DNA of 64,000 nt from Tuctoria greenei (GCA_036927565.1 JAYESD010000001.1:1426001-1490000); one strand, 5' to 3'; shown: positions 24,101 to 35,052, counted from the stretch's first letter. Translations and numbers: made by a program. The notes: a model not told the origin generated them from the letters alone.

Positions 24101-24630
24101 ACCGTCGGAACAAGATCCACCTCCGGGAGGAGGAGCTCGGGAGACTCGAAAAGCGGGTTGCTGCGAAAATTCAGCAAAACGCCAAAGAAGTTGAGCGCCT
24201 CTCCCGCGAGAACTCAGAACTGGCGGCGACCCGGAGGTCCCTGGAAGAAATGAAGGGCCTGAGGAAGACGGACTCCCTGCAAATTTGGGAGTTCCTGAGC
24301 AAGGCCGACGACGCGCTAGCGCCGATGGGTTTCAGCCCCGTGCTTCCGGATGATCCGGAGCCGGAGCCGGACCTTGCGCTGCAAGCGTTGGGCGCTGCGG
24401 GCAGCAAGCTCTCCAAGGTGGGCGACGTCATCGCGGACCAGTTGGAGGTCGAGGGGCAATCCCTGGCTAGGAACGTCACAGAATATGTGTTGACGTGCTA
24501 TACTAGCCGGAACCCCCGATTCCCTCTGGACCCGGTGCTTGAAGGCCCCGTTGAAGGAGAAGGCGAAGCTACCCGAGCCAGCGTGTCGGAGGTCGCCCAG
24601 AAGGTCGCTGAGTTCTTCCATAGGGTCTAG
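21191..24630 (+). CDS. Antisense gene of G2: spliced PF04195-type / coiled-coil protein
   Basis: It lies opposite to and converges on pol. Exon 1 is 21191-22641 (CCAAG|gtaatttt) and exon 2 is 22719-24630 (atctgcag|CGTTCCC). The 77-bp intron is phase 2 and the joined frame is 3363 nt = 1120 residues. Residues 1 to about 230 match the 'putative gypsy type transposon' family (PF04195-like; FYGLQLYHLGPHSLLLVSIF, EMWVGIPPC). A basic SRKRKLRHADGRS follows, then Ser/Pro-rich sequence, an acidic Ala/Pro/Glu repeat region (EPE, AAEPV units) and a long charged coiled coil (EERQTLRRW to about LEEMKGL), ending FFHRV. The start is the first ATG of the PF04195-like part. Its function is unknown. Similar extra genes are known in Tat-lineage elements. 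Confidence 0.85.
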
Positions 24631-25878
24631 AACTATCTTTCTTAGCCTTTATTTGTATCTTCTCTTCTTCCTCAATTTTGTAATCCTTTGCCCCCAGATG
24701 TAATCTCTGGTCTTCAAATGAAATGAAATCCCCAATTTTTCGTGAATTTCATTTTTTGTCTTCAACATCTTTGTCTTCACTTGGCCCCCTGGTAGATGTG
24801 CACAATGTGATTGTGGACATGTACCAAAAGGTTGTTGAGTTTTGTTGAAGACAAATTTGCTTCGAACTCGTGTAGTTTAGGTCCGAAGTCTTCGATAGTG
24901 AAGGTCCCTTGAAGTCGTCGGAGCTTAGAAGCTCCGGCATTGCCCATCGTCGGAGCTTAGTAGCTCCGGCAATAGCCTCTACCAACACGTTGAGTGTCGA
25001 TAGTTAATACTTCAAGGTGTCGGAGCTTAGTAGCTCCGGCAATGACCCTTGCCACGCCTGGCTTGCTGGCAACAGACTCTAGTGATAGAGTCTTCTCACC
25101 ATCTTCAAGTTAACGCCGGTGGGAGTCGGAGCTTGGTTAACTCCGATTTTTCTCCATCAATGTTGGGTTTATTCTTCCTGCACACTTAGGCCAAGAAAAA
25201 CAGTAAAATTCGTTCCTTATCTATAACTTCGTTGCGGCTTACGGTTCTCAAGAGAATTTCAAGTTGAACACGATTTTTAGTATGATTGGATGAATTGTCT
25301 TTTCTTTTAGATCTAATTGTCCATGGACCCACCTTACTTTGGCCTGCCGGGGTGTAGGTAGAGTGGCGTACTTAGGGTGCTTGACCAGGCTAAGTCGATA
25401 GCGCACTCCAGCCCTAGAATGGCTTGGCGGCTTTCAGGCGAGTTGGCCACAGACGATATTTAAATCTAAAAAATCTGACAATTCAACCCAAATCGTACAT
25501 AAACCGGTTAAACTAGAACTTCTTAAGAATTGCACATTTCTGTTATAGACAAGAAAGAGAAAAATAAAAATGTCGAGCCTTATGCAAAAATGAATGCACG
25601 TGGAGTCTATTTCACATGAAGATGTCTTTCATTATAGGTCCGGGGTACAGGGGAAACAAGTACACTCTTAGGGTACGCAACCAGTCTAAGTGTGTTTGGT
25701 TTCTCGTTTAACCCAGGGTAATTAGCTACACTTCTAGTCCGGAGACTGTATCAAGTGTTGCATGAGCTTTTCAAACCTTTCGGGAAAGGTCCGGCTGCTC
25801 TCCCGGAGGAACTACCCGACTCTGTACAATGACTCTATAACATACACTTCAAGTTACTTAAGACTCACCTCCGTGGAA
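24631..25878. repeat. G2 spacer with stem-loop array between convergent genes
   Basis: It holds the 3' untranslated ends of the antisense gene (+) and pol (-). Stem-loops CGGAGCTTAGAAGCTCCGG (about 24919-24937), CGGAGCTTAGTAGCTCCGG (24951-24969 and 25021-25039) and a weaker CGGAGCTTGGTTAACTCCG (25127-25145). The rest, 25150-25878, is AT-rich and conserved with G1 and G3 but has no reading frame of its own. Confidence 0.8.
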
Positions 25879-28800
25879 TTAAGTGTAGAACTTACGGAGG
25901 TGCTCGATGTTCCAAGGATTTGGGAGAGGTGTCCCATCCTCGGTAGCCAAGCGAACGCTTCCGGGACGGGATACTTTGATCACTCGGAAGGGTCCTTCCC
26001 AGCCGGGGGAGAGTTTGTTTTGCCCTTCTCTGGATAGTATTCTCCGTAGCACCAGATCGCCTTCCTCGAGCTGTCGGTTGTGTACATGCCGCTGATGATA
26101 GCGCCGTAGAGCTTGGCGGTATCGGGCATTCCGAACAGCTGCTTGGCACCTTCCCTCCTCGAGGAGGTCTAGGTCTTCACGCCGGAGCTGGTCCTGCGCG
26201 GCTTCGTCGAAGGTCCGGACTCGGAGGGAACCCAGGGTGATCTCCGGAGGAAGGATCGCTTCTGCTCCGTACACCAGGAAGAAGGGTGTTTCTCCGGTTG
26301 CCCGACTTGGAGAAGTCCTGTTAGCCCATAGAGTGGGCGGAAGCTCCTCGATCCAGTTAGCTCCGTGCTTTTTCAAACGCTCATAAGTGCGCGTTTTGAG
26401 TCCTTTAAGGATCTCTGCGTTTGCTCTCTCGGCTTGCCCATTGCTGGCAGGATGAGCTACGGAAGCGTAGCAAACTTGTATGCCGAGGTCTTCGCAATAT
26501 CCTTGAAATGAGGAGCTTGTGAATTGAGTCCCATTATCAGTGATGATCTTGTTTGGGACTCCGAATCTGCTCACGATAGATTGTAGAAAATTGATTGCAG
26601 ATTGTTTGTTGATCGTCACAACAGGAGTAGCTTCCGGCCACTTGGTGAACTTGTCAATGGCGACGTACAGGAACTTGTAACCTCCGACGGCTCTTGGGAA
26701 GGGTCCCAAGATGTCCATCCCCCACACGGCGAAAGGCCACGTAGGAGGTATCATTTGTAAGGGCTGAGCAGGTGTATGAATTTGCTTTGCATGAAATTGG
26801 CATGCTTTGCATTTCTTCACTAGCTCAGTAGCATCCTGGAGCGCTGTTGGCCAGTAGAAGCCGTGCCGAAAGGCTTTTCCGACCAGCGTGCGGGAAGACG
26901 CGTGGTTCCCACACTCGCCTCCATGGATTTCTGCGAGGAGCTCGCAGCCTTCTTCCCTTGTGATGCACCGCATTAGGATGCCGTTGGCACCGCGCCGGTA
27001 GAGATCCCCTTCTACCAACGTGTATCTTTTAGCCAATCTGACTACCCGGTCAGCGGATACATCATCGTCAGGAAGGATGTTGTCTTTCAAGTAGTTCCGG
27101 ATCTCCGAGATCCATGCATCGGAACTGACTTGAGCATTTGAGTCTTGCGTGCTGGGTTGCTCGGAGCTTCCGGCAGCACCTACGACCCTTGATGGCTGCC
27201 ATGGTAACAGGGCCATCGGGACCGTCAGCTTCGGGATGCTGATCTCGCCCCCTTCGTTCAGCTCGGCATGCTGAACTGTGGGTTTTGACATCCTCCGGAC
27301 AAAGGTTCCGTCTGGAGCCGGAGCTCCGGTTGACGCCTTGGTCGAGAGTTCGTCAGCTTCAACGTTGTGAGCACGCTGAACATGGTGAAGGTCTAGGACT
27401 TCGAAGTCCTTCTGAAGCCTCTGGACTTCAAGGAGATAAGCAGCCAGCTGGAGATTATTGCAGGAGCATTCACCCTTCACCTGTTTGATAACAAGTTGTG
27501 AATCTCCTTTGACCAGCAACTGCTTGACACCAAAGGATAGTGCCACCTTTAATCCATATATGAGTGCTTCGTACTCCGCCATGTTGTTGGTTGCCTTGAA
27601 ATCAAGGTGCACCATGTATCTTACCTTCTCCCCGGTTGGTGTGAGGAGAAGGACTCCAGCTCCGGCTCCCTGCTTCTGCATGGAGCCGTCGAAGTAAAGG
27701 GTCCAGTGAGGCTTAGTGAAGGCCGGAACTTGTGGTTCCTTCTTCTGCTCGCTGGGGCCCCCAGAGTTTAATGGAGAGGGAGTCCATTCTGCCACGAAAT
27801 CTGCCAACGCTTGACTCTTGATTGCTTGTCTTGGAATGAATTCGAGGTCGAATTCAGCCAATTCCGCTGCCCACTTCGCTATGTTCCCAGTTGAATTGGG
27901 ATTATGCAGAATCGCTCGAAGTGGATATGAGGTTACCACCGAGACTTTGTGAGCTTGGAAATAGTGTCGAAGCTTCCTTGAGGCAATAAGAACTGCGTAG
28001 AGCATCTTATGTACCTCTAGGTATCGAGTCTTGGCATCATGTAACACTTCACTGATGAAGTATACTGGGCGTTGAACGGTCCGGACCCTCCCGGAGGGGT
28101 CCGGAGCTTCCTCTCCATTGATCCGGACCCTGTCGGAGGGGTCCAGACTATCTTCGGGGACCTCCGGGTTCTGGGTGGAGGAACCCGGAACTTCTTCAGG
28201 AATGACCTGGATCCTATCAGAAGGATCCGTGTCCTCTGAAGTGGCTTCTTGAGGATTCAAGTCTGGGAGCTGGGACCCAGACCTGCTTTCGGGAACCTCC
28301 GGATCCTCCCGAAGGGATCTGGATTCCTGAGTATTGGGTAGTTCCGGTCTCTCCGAAACCAGAACCATACTGACGACTTTGTCAGCTGCTGAAATATAAA
28401 GCAATAAAGGCTCACCAGGGTTCGGAGCTACCAAGACTGGTAGAGTGGTGAGGAAATGTTTCAGCTCCTGGAATGCCTTCTCTGCCTCTTCAGACCATTG
28501 GAATGGTCCTGACTTCCTCAGTAACTTGAAGAAGGGAAGTGCCCTTTCCGCCAGTCTTGAAATGAATCGACTGAGGGCTGCTAGACATCCAGTTAATTTT
28601 TGGACGTCTTTGATGCGGGTTGGTGGCCGCATGTCTTCGATGGCTTTTATCTTCACCGGATTAGCCTCTATACCCCGGTGACTTACCAGGAAACCAAGAA
28701 GCTTTCCGGAACTAACCCCGAAGACGCATTTGTCTGGGTTTAGCTTCGTGCGGGTGGCCCGCAGCTTGTCGAAGACAGCCTGCAAGGTATCCAAGAGGGA

Positions 28801-29421
28801 CTCCTTGTTTTTGACTTTGACCACAATGTCATCAACGTACACCTCCACTATGTCTCTGATGAGTTCTTCGAAAGTTTTGTACATTGCTCGTACAAAAGTT
28901 GAAGCTGCATTCTTGAGACCAAAAGGCATGGCTGTGTAACAATACAATCCATCCACTGTGATGAATGAAGTATGTTCTTCATCTTCCCTAGACATCCGGA
29001 TTTGATGATATCCTGAATATGCGTCTAGAAAACACAGCAACTCACACCCAGAGGTGGAATCCACTATCTGGTCTATTCTAGGTAGTGGGAATGGATCTTT
29101 TGGACATGCCTTATTCAGTGTGGTGTAGTCGATGCACATCCGAAGTTTCCCGCCGGCCTTAGGCACAACGACTGGGTTTGCCAGCCATTTTGGATGGTAG
29201 ACTTCTCGGATGAATCCGGCTTCGAGCAACTTCTTCACTTCTTGTCGGATGAAGTTCTGTCGCTCTACAGATTGCTTCCGAGGTTTCTGGTGTACAGGCC
29301 GAGCGTCGGGGTAAATCTTCAGATTGTGCTCAATCACTTCCCTGGGGATCCCAGGCATTTGTGACGGTTGCCAGGCAAACACGTCAACATTAGCCCGGAG
29401 GAAAGTGATGAGCGCGAGTTC
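25879..29421 (-). CDS. G2 pol: reverse transcriptase, RNase H, archaeal-type RNase H, integrase
   Basis: An open frame of 1180 codons from the codon after the UAG (29424-29422) to a stop at 25879, expected to be made as an extension of gag-protease. Order: RT (CIDYTTLNKACPKDPFPLPR; catalytic YVDDIVVK at about 28840-28815); a palindromic linker of about 85 residues rich in DPS/PE (28080-28330); a gypsy RNase H remnant (YFISEVLHDAKTRYLEVHK); a second, archaeal-type RNase H with YFDGS, AEYEAL, KGDSQL and EADELS acidic residues; then integrase with the H-H-C-C region (NHASSR..., CKACQ), D-D-E core (WGMDILGP, TDNGTQF, QAERANAE) and a C-terminal GDLVLRR...KLSPGWEGPF part. The dual RNase H marks the Tat lineage. 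No stop or frameshift inside. Confidence 0.92.
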   Translation of the reverse strand, partial: ELALITFLRANVDVFAWQPSQMPGIPREVIEHNLKIYPDARPVHQKPRKQSVERQNFIRQEVKKLLEAGFIREVYHPKWLANPVVVPKAGGKLRMCIDYTTLNKACPKDPFPLPRIDQIVDSTSGCELLCFLDAYSGYHQIRMSREDEEHTSFITVDGLYCYTAMPFGLKNAASTFVRAMYKTFEELIRDIVEVYVDDIVVKVKNKESLLDTLQAVFDKLRATRTKLNPDKCVFGVSSGKLLGFLVSHRGIEANPVKIKAIEDMRPPTRIKDVQKLTGCLAALSRFISRLAERALPFFKLLRKSGPFQWSEEAEKAFQELKHFLTTLPVLVAPNPGEPLLLYISAADKVVSMVLVSERPELPNTQESRSLREDPEVPESRSGSQLPDLNPQEATSEDTDPSDRIQVIPEEVPGSSTQNPEVPEDSLDPSDRVRINGEEAPDPSGRVRTVQRPVYFISEVLHDAKTRYLEVHKMLYAVLIASRKLRHYFQAHKVSVVTSYPLRAILHNPNSTGNIAKWAAELAEFDLEFIPRQAIKSQALADFVAEWTPSPLNSGGPSEQKKEPQVPAFTKPHWTLYFDGSMQKQGAGAGVLLLTPTGEKVRYMVHLDFKATNNMAEYEALIYGLKVALSFGVKQLLVKGDSQLVIKQVKGECSCNNLQLAAYLLEVQRLQKDFEVLDLHHVQRAHNVEADELSTKASTGAPAPDGTFVRRMSKPTVQHAELNEGGEISIPKLTVPMALLPWQPSRVVGAAGSSEQPSTQDSNAQVSSDAWISEIRNYLKDNILPDDDVSADRVVRLAKRYTLVEGDLYRRGANGILMRCITREEGCELLAEIHGGECGNHASSRTLVGKAFRHGFYWPTALQDATELVKKCKACQFHAKQIHTPAQPLQMIPPTWPFAVWGMDILGPFPRAVGGYKFLYVAIDKFTKWPEATPVVTINKQSAINFLQSIVSRFGVPNKIITDNGTQFTSSSFQGYCEDLGIQVCYASVAHPASNGQAERANAEILKGLKTRTYERLKKHGANWIEELPPTLWANRTSPSRATGETPFFLVYGAEAILPPEITLGSLRVRTFDEAAQDQLRREDLDLLEEGRCQAAVRNARYRQALRRYHQRHVHNRQLEEGDLVLRRILSREGQNKLSPGWEGPFRVIKVSRPGSVRLATEDGTPLPNPWNIEHLRKFYT
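28080..28330 (-). repeat. Palindromic repeats inside pol linker (G2)
   Basis: Within the open pol frame are several GGACC-CTCCGGAGGG-GTCC-like inverted repeats about 50-60 nt apart, encoding variants of DPSxRVR / PEEVPGSS / EEAPDPS. The same block is at 15005-15250 in G1 and 59290-59540 in G3. Confidence 0.7.
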
Positions 29422-31839
29422 CTATTTGTCGTTCAAGCCACCCGATATACGGGTAGTTTGAGTGACATCGGAACCAATTTGGACGACTTTGACGGGAATG
29501 TCGGTGTCGCCGCTTGGCTGCACACGGGGTGCAGAAGTCGAGCCTCATTGACGAATGCTCGGAGGTTGTGGAGCTTGCTTCTGTCTGGAATCCTCCTCTT
29601 GCGCTGTGGTGAGTGCATGGAGTTCTTCCAGAGCAGTTACTCCGGCAGTGCGATCTCCACGGATCCGGAGAACGCCTACTGGTGTCGGCATCTTCAACAC
29701 CAGGTATCCATAATGAGCAGCTGCCATGAATTTGTACAGGGCAGGTCTACCCAAAATGGCGTTGAATGGTAAGTTGATCTGAGCGACGTCGAAGACCAAC
29801 TTTTCGGTGCGATACTTCTCCCGGGTCCCGAAGGTAACAGGGAGAGTGATAGCTCCGAGTGGGGTTATGGCCCCCGGACCTACTCCGGAGAAAGGTCGAG
29901 AGGGCTGGAGGTCTGAAGGTCGAAGCTGAAGCTTAGTGAAAGCTTCGAAGCTGATGAGATTAAGCCCCGAACCTCCATCTACCAGGACATGATGGAGCTG
30001 GATGTTGTTGATGGTGGGGGATACCATCAAGGGCAGCTGGCCAGCTCCGACCATGCTTTGAGGACAATCCGAAGCATCGAAAGTGATGGGTGTGTCCATC
30101 CACTTTCGATGTGGCTCCGGTCTAGCTGTAGGAGCTACAGCAGCCATATCCCGTCGCATGGTCTTAATGACGCGACGAGAGGTGATGTCCCATGATCCAC
30201 CAAAGATGGTGTTCATGGTTTTTCGACGTTCGTTGTCGGAGACGTCGGAATCATCGTCGACGGAGGTGTAGACGGCTTTCAAGACCTTTTTGGGGTCTTG
30301 AAACCCTAACTCCTCTTCAGCCGGAGCTTCATCGACCTTTTGTTTTCCCTCCCTCTGGCGGAAGGGAGACCCTTCCCGGCGCTTGTGGTAGCGCTCGGCA
30401 AGGTTTTGGACCTCCCGGCAATCCTCCAGCCTGTGGCTGCCCGTTTTGTGAATGGGGCACCACATCTTGGATTTGCCACCGTCTTCGGAAGACGGTCGAG
30501 GTCGCTTCTCGGGGCGTGGCCCCCGGCCACCAGGAGTTGCAGTGGCTGCAACGTTGGATGTGCCGGCCGACGGCTTCTTCTTGCCGTTGGTCTTCTTTTT
30601 CTTCTTGCCACTCCCGGAGGTAGCGACTTCTTCTTTGGAGGATTTTTTATGATCCTCCAAGGCTGGTTTGGAGTGCATTTCACGGCCCTCTGCAGCTCTG
30701 GCACATTTGTCAGCCAGGCTGAAGAGCTCCGTGACACTGGTGATCTCTTTGATCGCCAGTTTCTCCAACATCTTCTTGTCTCGTACACCCTGTCTGAATG
30801 CTACAATGACAGAAGCGCTTGAGATAGAAGGGATTGTGTTACGTACCTGAGAGAATCTCTGGATGAATGACCGCAAAGATTCCCCTCCTTTTTGCACGAC
30901 CGCAAAAAGGTCCAGTTCGGTGCCCGGACGGGTGTATGAACTCCCGAAATTGGCGGTGAACTGGCGGCATAGCTCCTCCCAACTGTCGATAGAGTTGGGC
31001 GGAAGGCTCATAAACCAGGACCTAGCAGTCCCAGTTAAGGCCACTGGAAAGTAATTGGCCATTACAGCCTCATTTCCTCCAGCTGCTAGGATCGCAGTGG
31101 AGTATATCTGTAGAAATTCTACGGGATTGACAGTCCCGTCGAATTTTTCCGGCAAGTGTGGCCGGAACTTCTGTGGCCATCTAACCATACGCAGGTGCAT
31201 GGCTAGGGCGGAACAGCCTCCTCCTACTCCTTCCAGAGTAGAAAGATCTTGAGCATCTCGTCTTTCTCGAGCTCGCTCGATGTGGACACGGCCATCCTGT
31301 TGGCGGTATCGGCGATCAAGCTCCGCTCGGAGGTCGTGTGTCGAAAGCCGAGATGCAGTATGGGCACGTCGTGCTCCAGAGGGCAACGACGTCACTTGCT
31401 GTGACGCAGCTCTTCTCCGGTTGTTGGAGACATGTGGACCAAGTCTTCCAGACAACGTTCGTCGCTGCGACGGGGCCCGCCCTGAAGGAGGTGGACCCTG
31501 ATTGTTGAGGCGTTCGGCCGCTGCTGCAACCAAATGCTCAATATCAGCTCTCCATTGCTCCATGGCACCTTGAGATGCATCCGGAGGTGGTGGTCGCTGA
31601 AGGAGAGCACGCGCTGCATGGAGCGCGTGTTCTGGGTTGTCACGACTTGCCGGCGCAGAATGTGACGCCGGTGCACCATCATGTCGTTCGGCATGTCTTG
31701 CCGGAGAAGATGGTGGTGGTGGGAGTGTGACTCCCGCTGGAACTGAGGCTCCTGCCGGTGGTTGCATGTTGGAGGGATTGCCTCCGACAGTCTGAGCAGC
31801 AGGTTGCCCGTTGGATGATCCAGCTGCAGAATTCACCAT
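29422..31839 (-). pseudogene. G2 gag-protease with one nonsense codon
   Basis: It starts MVNSAAGSSNG 38 nt after the 5' LTR. Domains: Pro/Ala-rich N-terminus; gag capsid-like domain (about residues 210-400: WPQKFRPHLPEKFDGTVNP, ALTGTARSWF, SFIQRFSQVR); Lys-rich linker; C-x2-H-x4-H-x4-C knuckle (WCPIHKTGSHRLEDC); and a retropepsin-like motif (LVDGGSGLNLIS). A TGA at 29547-29545 replaces the CGA seen in G4 after PPSIRQ. It cuts off 41 codons and, with them, read-through into pol. Protease and knuckle lie upstream of the stop. The family's UAG is at 29424-29422. Confidence 0.88.
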
Positions 31840-31857
31840 TCTTGAAGATCTCAGGCG

Positions 31858-31877
31858 CCCCTACCTGGCGCGCCAAC
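31858..31877 (-). other. G2 primer-binding site
   Basis: Reads GTTGGCGCGCCAGGTAGGGG on - directly after the 5' LTR, identical to G1 and G4. Confidence 0.78.
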
Positions 31878-32707
31878 TGTCGACTGTTGGAGTCGGCAGA
31901 TCCCCTAACACTATGAGAAGTGTTTGAAGGAGTTTGTGGTTCGGTCTGGGCGCGCGGAGATCTAAGAAAGTGAAATGCGATTTGGACACGAGTGACACGG
32001 TGGTTTACGTGGTTCGGGCCGCCTGAGCGTAATACCCTACTCCACGGGTGTGTGTTTTTTGTATTAACTTGTGAGCTTCCGAGTGTTCTCCCCTTTTCTT
32101 GTGTATCGTCGGTTTGTCCTTTTATAGTACAAGGACCAACCGTTACAAGTCAGCCTGGCCCGACATGTGGCCCTGGCGGTTATTAGTATTGATACACGAG
32201 ATTAATTGTTGTTAATAACCCTGTAACGGCTCCGACAGTGCCGTTACAGGTGTTAAGGCTGTCCGATTAATTATCATTAACGTGGAATTAATGGTAATTA
32301 ATCGGATCTTGAAGTCTGCGGCTGTCCTTTGGAGATCCGGAGCCGTTACAACGTCTCCCGGGGGCTTTAAGCATCTAGCTCCGTCGTGTGGACACGTGGC
32401 AGCTCCGGAGCTTGCTTGGGAGAAGCGGGAAGCTCCGGGATGACCTGGCACGTGTCATGTCCGGAGCTTCTCTCGGTCGGGGGCTACCTCCGAAGGTGCC
32501 GTTTCAGTACTTGGCCCGGAGCTTCACCCTTGCGGGTAATAGCTCTGGGCTGACAGTACACGTGGCAACCTAGAGGTTAACCATGTTGGAGAAGTGGGTC
32601 CGGCCACGTCTGGCGAGTGGGCCCCCGTGGGTCTTCAATTTGAGTTGATGTCCTTCCCTTGAGATCTTTGTAACCTCAGGGGGTGTATGGTTTTTAGGGT
32701 ACCGACA
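31878..32707 (-). repeat. G2 5' LTR
   Basis: 830 bp, the promoter-bearing LTR of G2. TATAAAA lies at 32126-32120 within TACTATAAAAGGAC. The U3 part carries many GCTCCGG/CCGGAGC words and ACACGTG boxes. Open frames seen across it are chance. The one that seems to extend the G1 antisense frame (32570-33439 -) simply reads through the insertion. Confidence 0.95.
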
Positions 32708-33691
32708 GCGCTCCTCTTCAAGAGCCTTGCTGTCGTGGTAGAACGCCAGCTGGACTTGACGCAGGCTGGAGCAAGTGTTGTCAATAGACAACGATAGGGG
32801 AATAGGTTCCGGACCTGCTGGGGTCTCCTTCGCTGGTTCCAACGGGTTCTCGCTTACAAAAATTGGGTCCCACTCCACAAGAGTGGTCCCCTGAGCCTCC
32901 ACGACACTAGGGCCATCCTCCGAGATAGCCTCAGTTGCCACCGAGGAGGGTTCTGCGGAAGAAGTTCCGACCTCCGGAAGTGGTTCCGAAGGTCCTCCCG
33001 CCAAGTCTTCATTTGCCCCTTCAGGCAGGGGGCCAGCGACTTCATCTGGGTACCCTGGCCCAACAGCAGACACCTCCGCCATCACCACTTCCGGAGCAGG
33101 GGCAACTTCAGGCTCCGGCCTGGACTCCTCCTCCGCTGGTGGCTCGGGTGTTGGCGCCTCGACCATCATTGGTTCGAGTGCTGATGCCTCCGCAACAATC
33201 GGCCCTGCGGCTGGAGCTTCAACCTCAACCGGCTTGGGCGCCGGAAGGTCTTCAACTACAAGCGGCTCTGCGACCGGAGCTTCGGAGGTAGCCGGCTCAA
33301 CCGCCGGAGCTTCCTCCACATCTGTCTCACTTGCCGGGACTTCAATAACCTCCGCCTCAACCGCCGGGGCTTTGACAATTTCCGGCTCTGGGGCCGGAAT
33401 TATTGCTTCCTCCGGCTCAATGGCCGAAGCTTCCATCATCTCAGCACCAAGACTCGGGGCTTCAACCTCCGGGGCAGGTGCCGCTGGCGCATCTTATCTC
33501 CCGTGATCCTACGCTACCATGGGAGTCTCAGGGGATGAGTCAAGGTCCATGACAACGACAGCTGGCACCGGAACTGCCACAACTTCAGCCACCACTTGGG
33601 GCGGCACCGGGATAGGAGCAGAAGCTTCCGCCCTCACTGCTTCAGCTGTTGTGGCTGAGGGTGGAGCCTCACTCCTCTTCTTTGGAACACT

Positions 33692-35052
33692 TGTAAGGAC
33701 CGAAACGCCCAAGAGGGGGGTGAATTGGGCTTTCTTTCAAATTTTAAGACAATTAAAAGCGAACTACTTAAGCCCAATTCCCAATGCGGTTCTAGCTATG
33801 CAATCAATGTAGATATAACTTGTGAAGTAAAGATTGCAAAATGTAAAGAGAGGGAGAGGGATGCAAACGCTAGGGGACACAATGGTTTATCCCGTGGTTC
33901 GGTAAGATCGCAAGGATCTTCCTACGTCCACGTTGTGGCACCCACCGAAGGGTTTTGCCACTTCCAATGTCACCGAGACAATGGAGTCTTCACTAATCTT
34001 CTCCGTTCGCCATCTCCGGCAAGGTGGAGCTCAAGCCTTGTACAACCTTCGATGTTCCGGGCTTCCACACACGCCTTGGCAAGCTCCAAAACGATCTTCT
34101 TCAACTTCTCACTAGCCTAGAGAGTTCAATCACAGAGAAAGAACGCACACAAGCTTCTCTCTAGCCTATTACAAATGATCTAAAAGTGCGGAAATGTATG
34201 CTCTATAGTCTTGAATGCTCTTGGATGTGTAGTGGGCTTCAGGTGATCAAGACTTGTCGAAATGACCGGGTTGGAGGGGTTTTATAGCCAGCTTAACTGA
34301 AATAGCCGTTGGAAAAGTAGGCTGACAGAACTTTTCTGTGCACACCGGATGATCCGATGTCTCCCCTCTAGTTATCATCGGTGTAATTACTTTGGCTGAC
34401 GTCATTGTGTAAGATATTACCGTTATTAGACCGATGTTGCCCCAGTCTTTTCATCGGATGATTCGGTGGCTCTTCCTCCAGAATTTGCTTGATCTTGATG
34501 CTTACTGGAGTGATCAACCGATGTGTGTAATTCTGCACATCGGATGATCCGGTGCTTCACTTGGTCCAATTGTACTGCAAACTGTACTGATGCACCGATG
34601 TTGTTGAGCCCTTCACATCGGATGATCCGGTGAGTTCATTTGTCTGAGGTCTTTTTCTTCAGTGGAATCAACTCGACCGATGTGTTCATTTTGTAAATCA
34701 TCGGTTGATCCGGTGAGTTGATTTTGTTTGCTTCGAGTTGTTTTGAGTGAATCTTTTGTGTCTTGCTCGAATGACCTCTTAGACATTTGTTCCACAAGGC
34801 TCTCTTATGATCCTTAAGCATTGTATGATGTCAATTTTTGATTGAGTGACTTAGACATAGAGCCTTCACATATTGTCTTTATCTCATGCATTTGATCTCG
34901 AAAGTTGAGTATTTATGGGTCTCCAATGACATGATCATTTCATCTTATTTAGTGTTCATGGGGACCTTGCATTCACAAATTCATTAGTAGAGTTCAAAGG
35001 TTGTCATTAATCACCAAAACCATACTACGTGAGTGGGGCCTAAATGCTTTCA
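33692..35052 (-). repeat. C1 3' LTR
   Basis: On + it runs TGTAAGGACCGAAACGCCC to AAATGCTTTCA. It contains at least six near-palindromes of the CATCGGATGATCCGGTG type between about 34340 and 34715. No coding content. Confidence 0.93.

Larger units (their letters stand above)
19831..32707 (-). mobile_element. G2: complete young Tat-type gypsy element
   Basis: 12,877 bp on the minus strand with two 830-bp LTRs in which I see no difference, flanked by the 5-bp duplication GCGCT (19826-19830 and 32708-32712). It is inserted in the coiled-coil exon of the G1 antisense gene, between the codons for EER and Q. Order on -: 5' LTR 32707-31878, primer site, gag-protease 31839-29422, pol 29421-25879, stem-loop spacer, antisense gene on + 21191-24630, polypurine tract, 3' LTR 20660-19831. 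Identical LTRs imply a very recent insertion. One nonsense codon in the first ORF (29545) is its only visible coding defect besides the shared UAG. Confidence 0.95.

Noticed and set aside
24919..25145. Regularly spaced repeats resembling a CRISPR array
   Set aside because: The repeats are self-complementary, of unequal spacing, in a plant retroelement, and not flanked by cas genes.
32570..33439. 289-codon frame on - joining coiled-coil sequence to CRYPKNHTP
   Set aside because: It reads from the G1 antisense exon through the target duplication into the G2 LTR. The fusion is an insertion artefact, not a gene.
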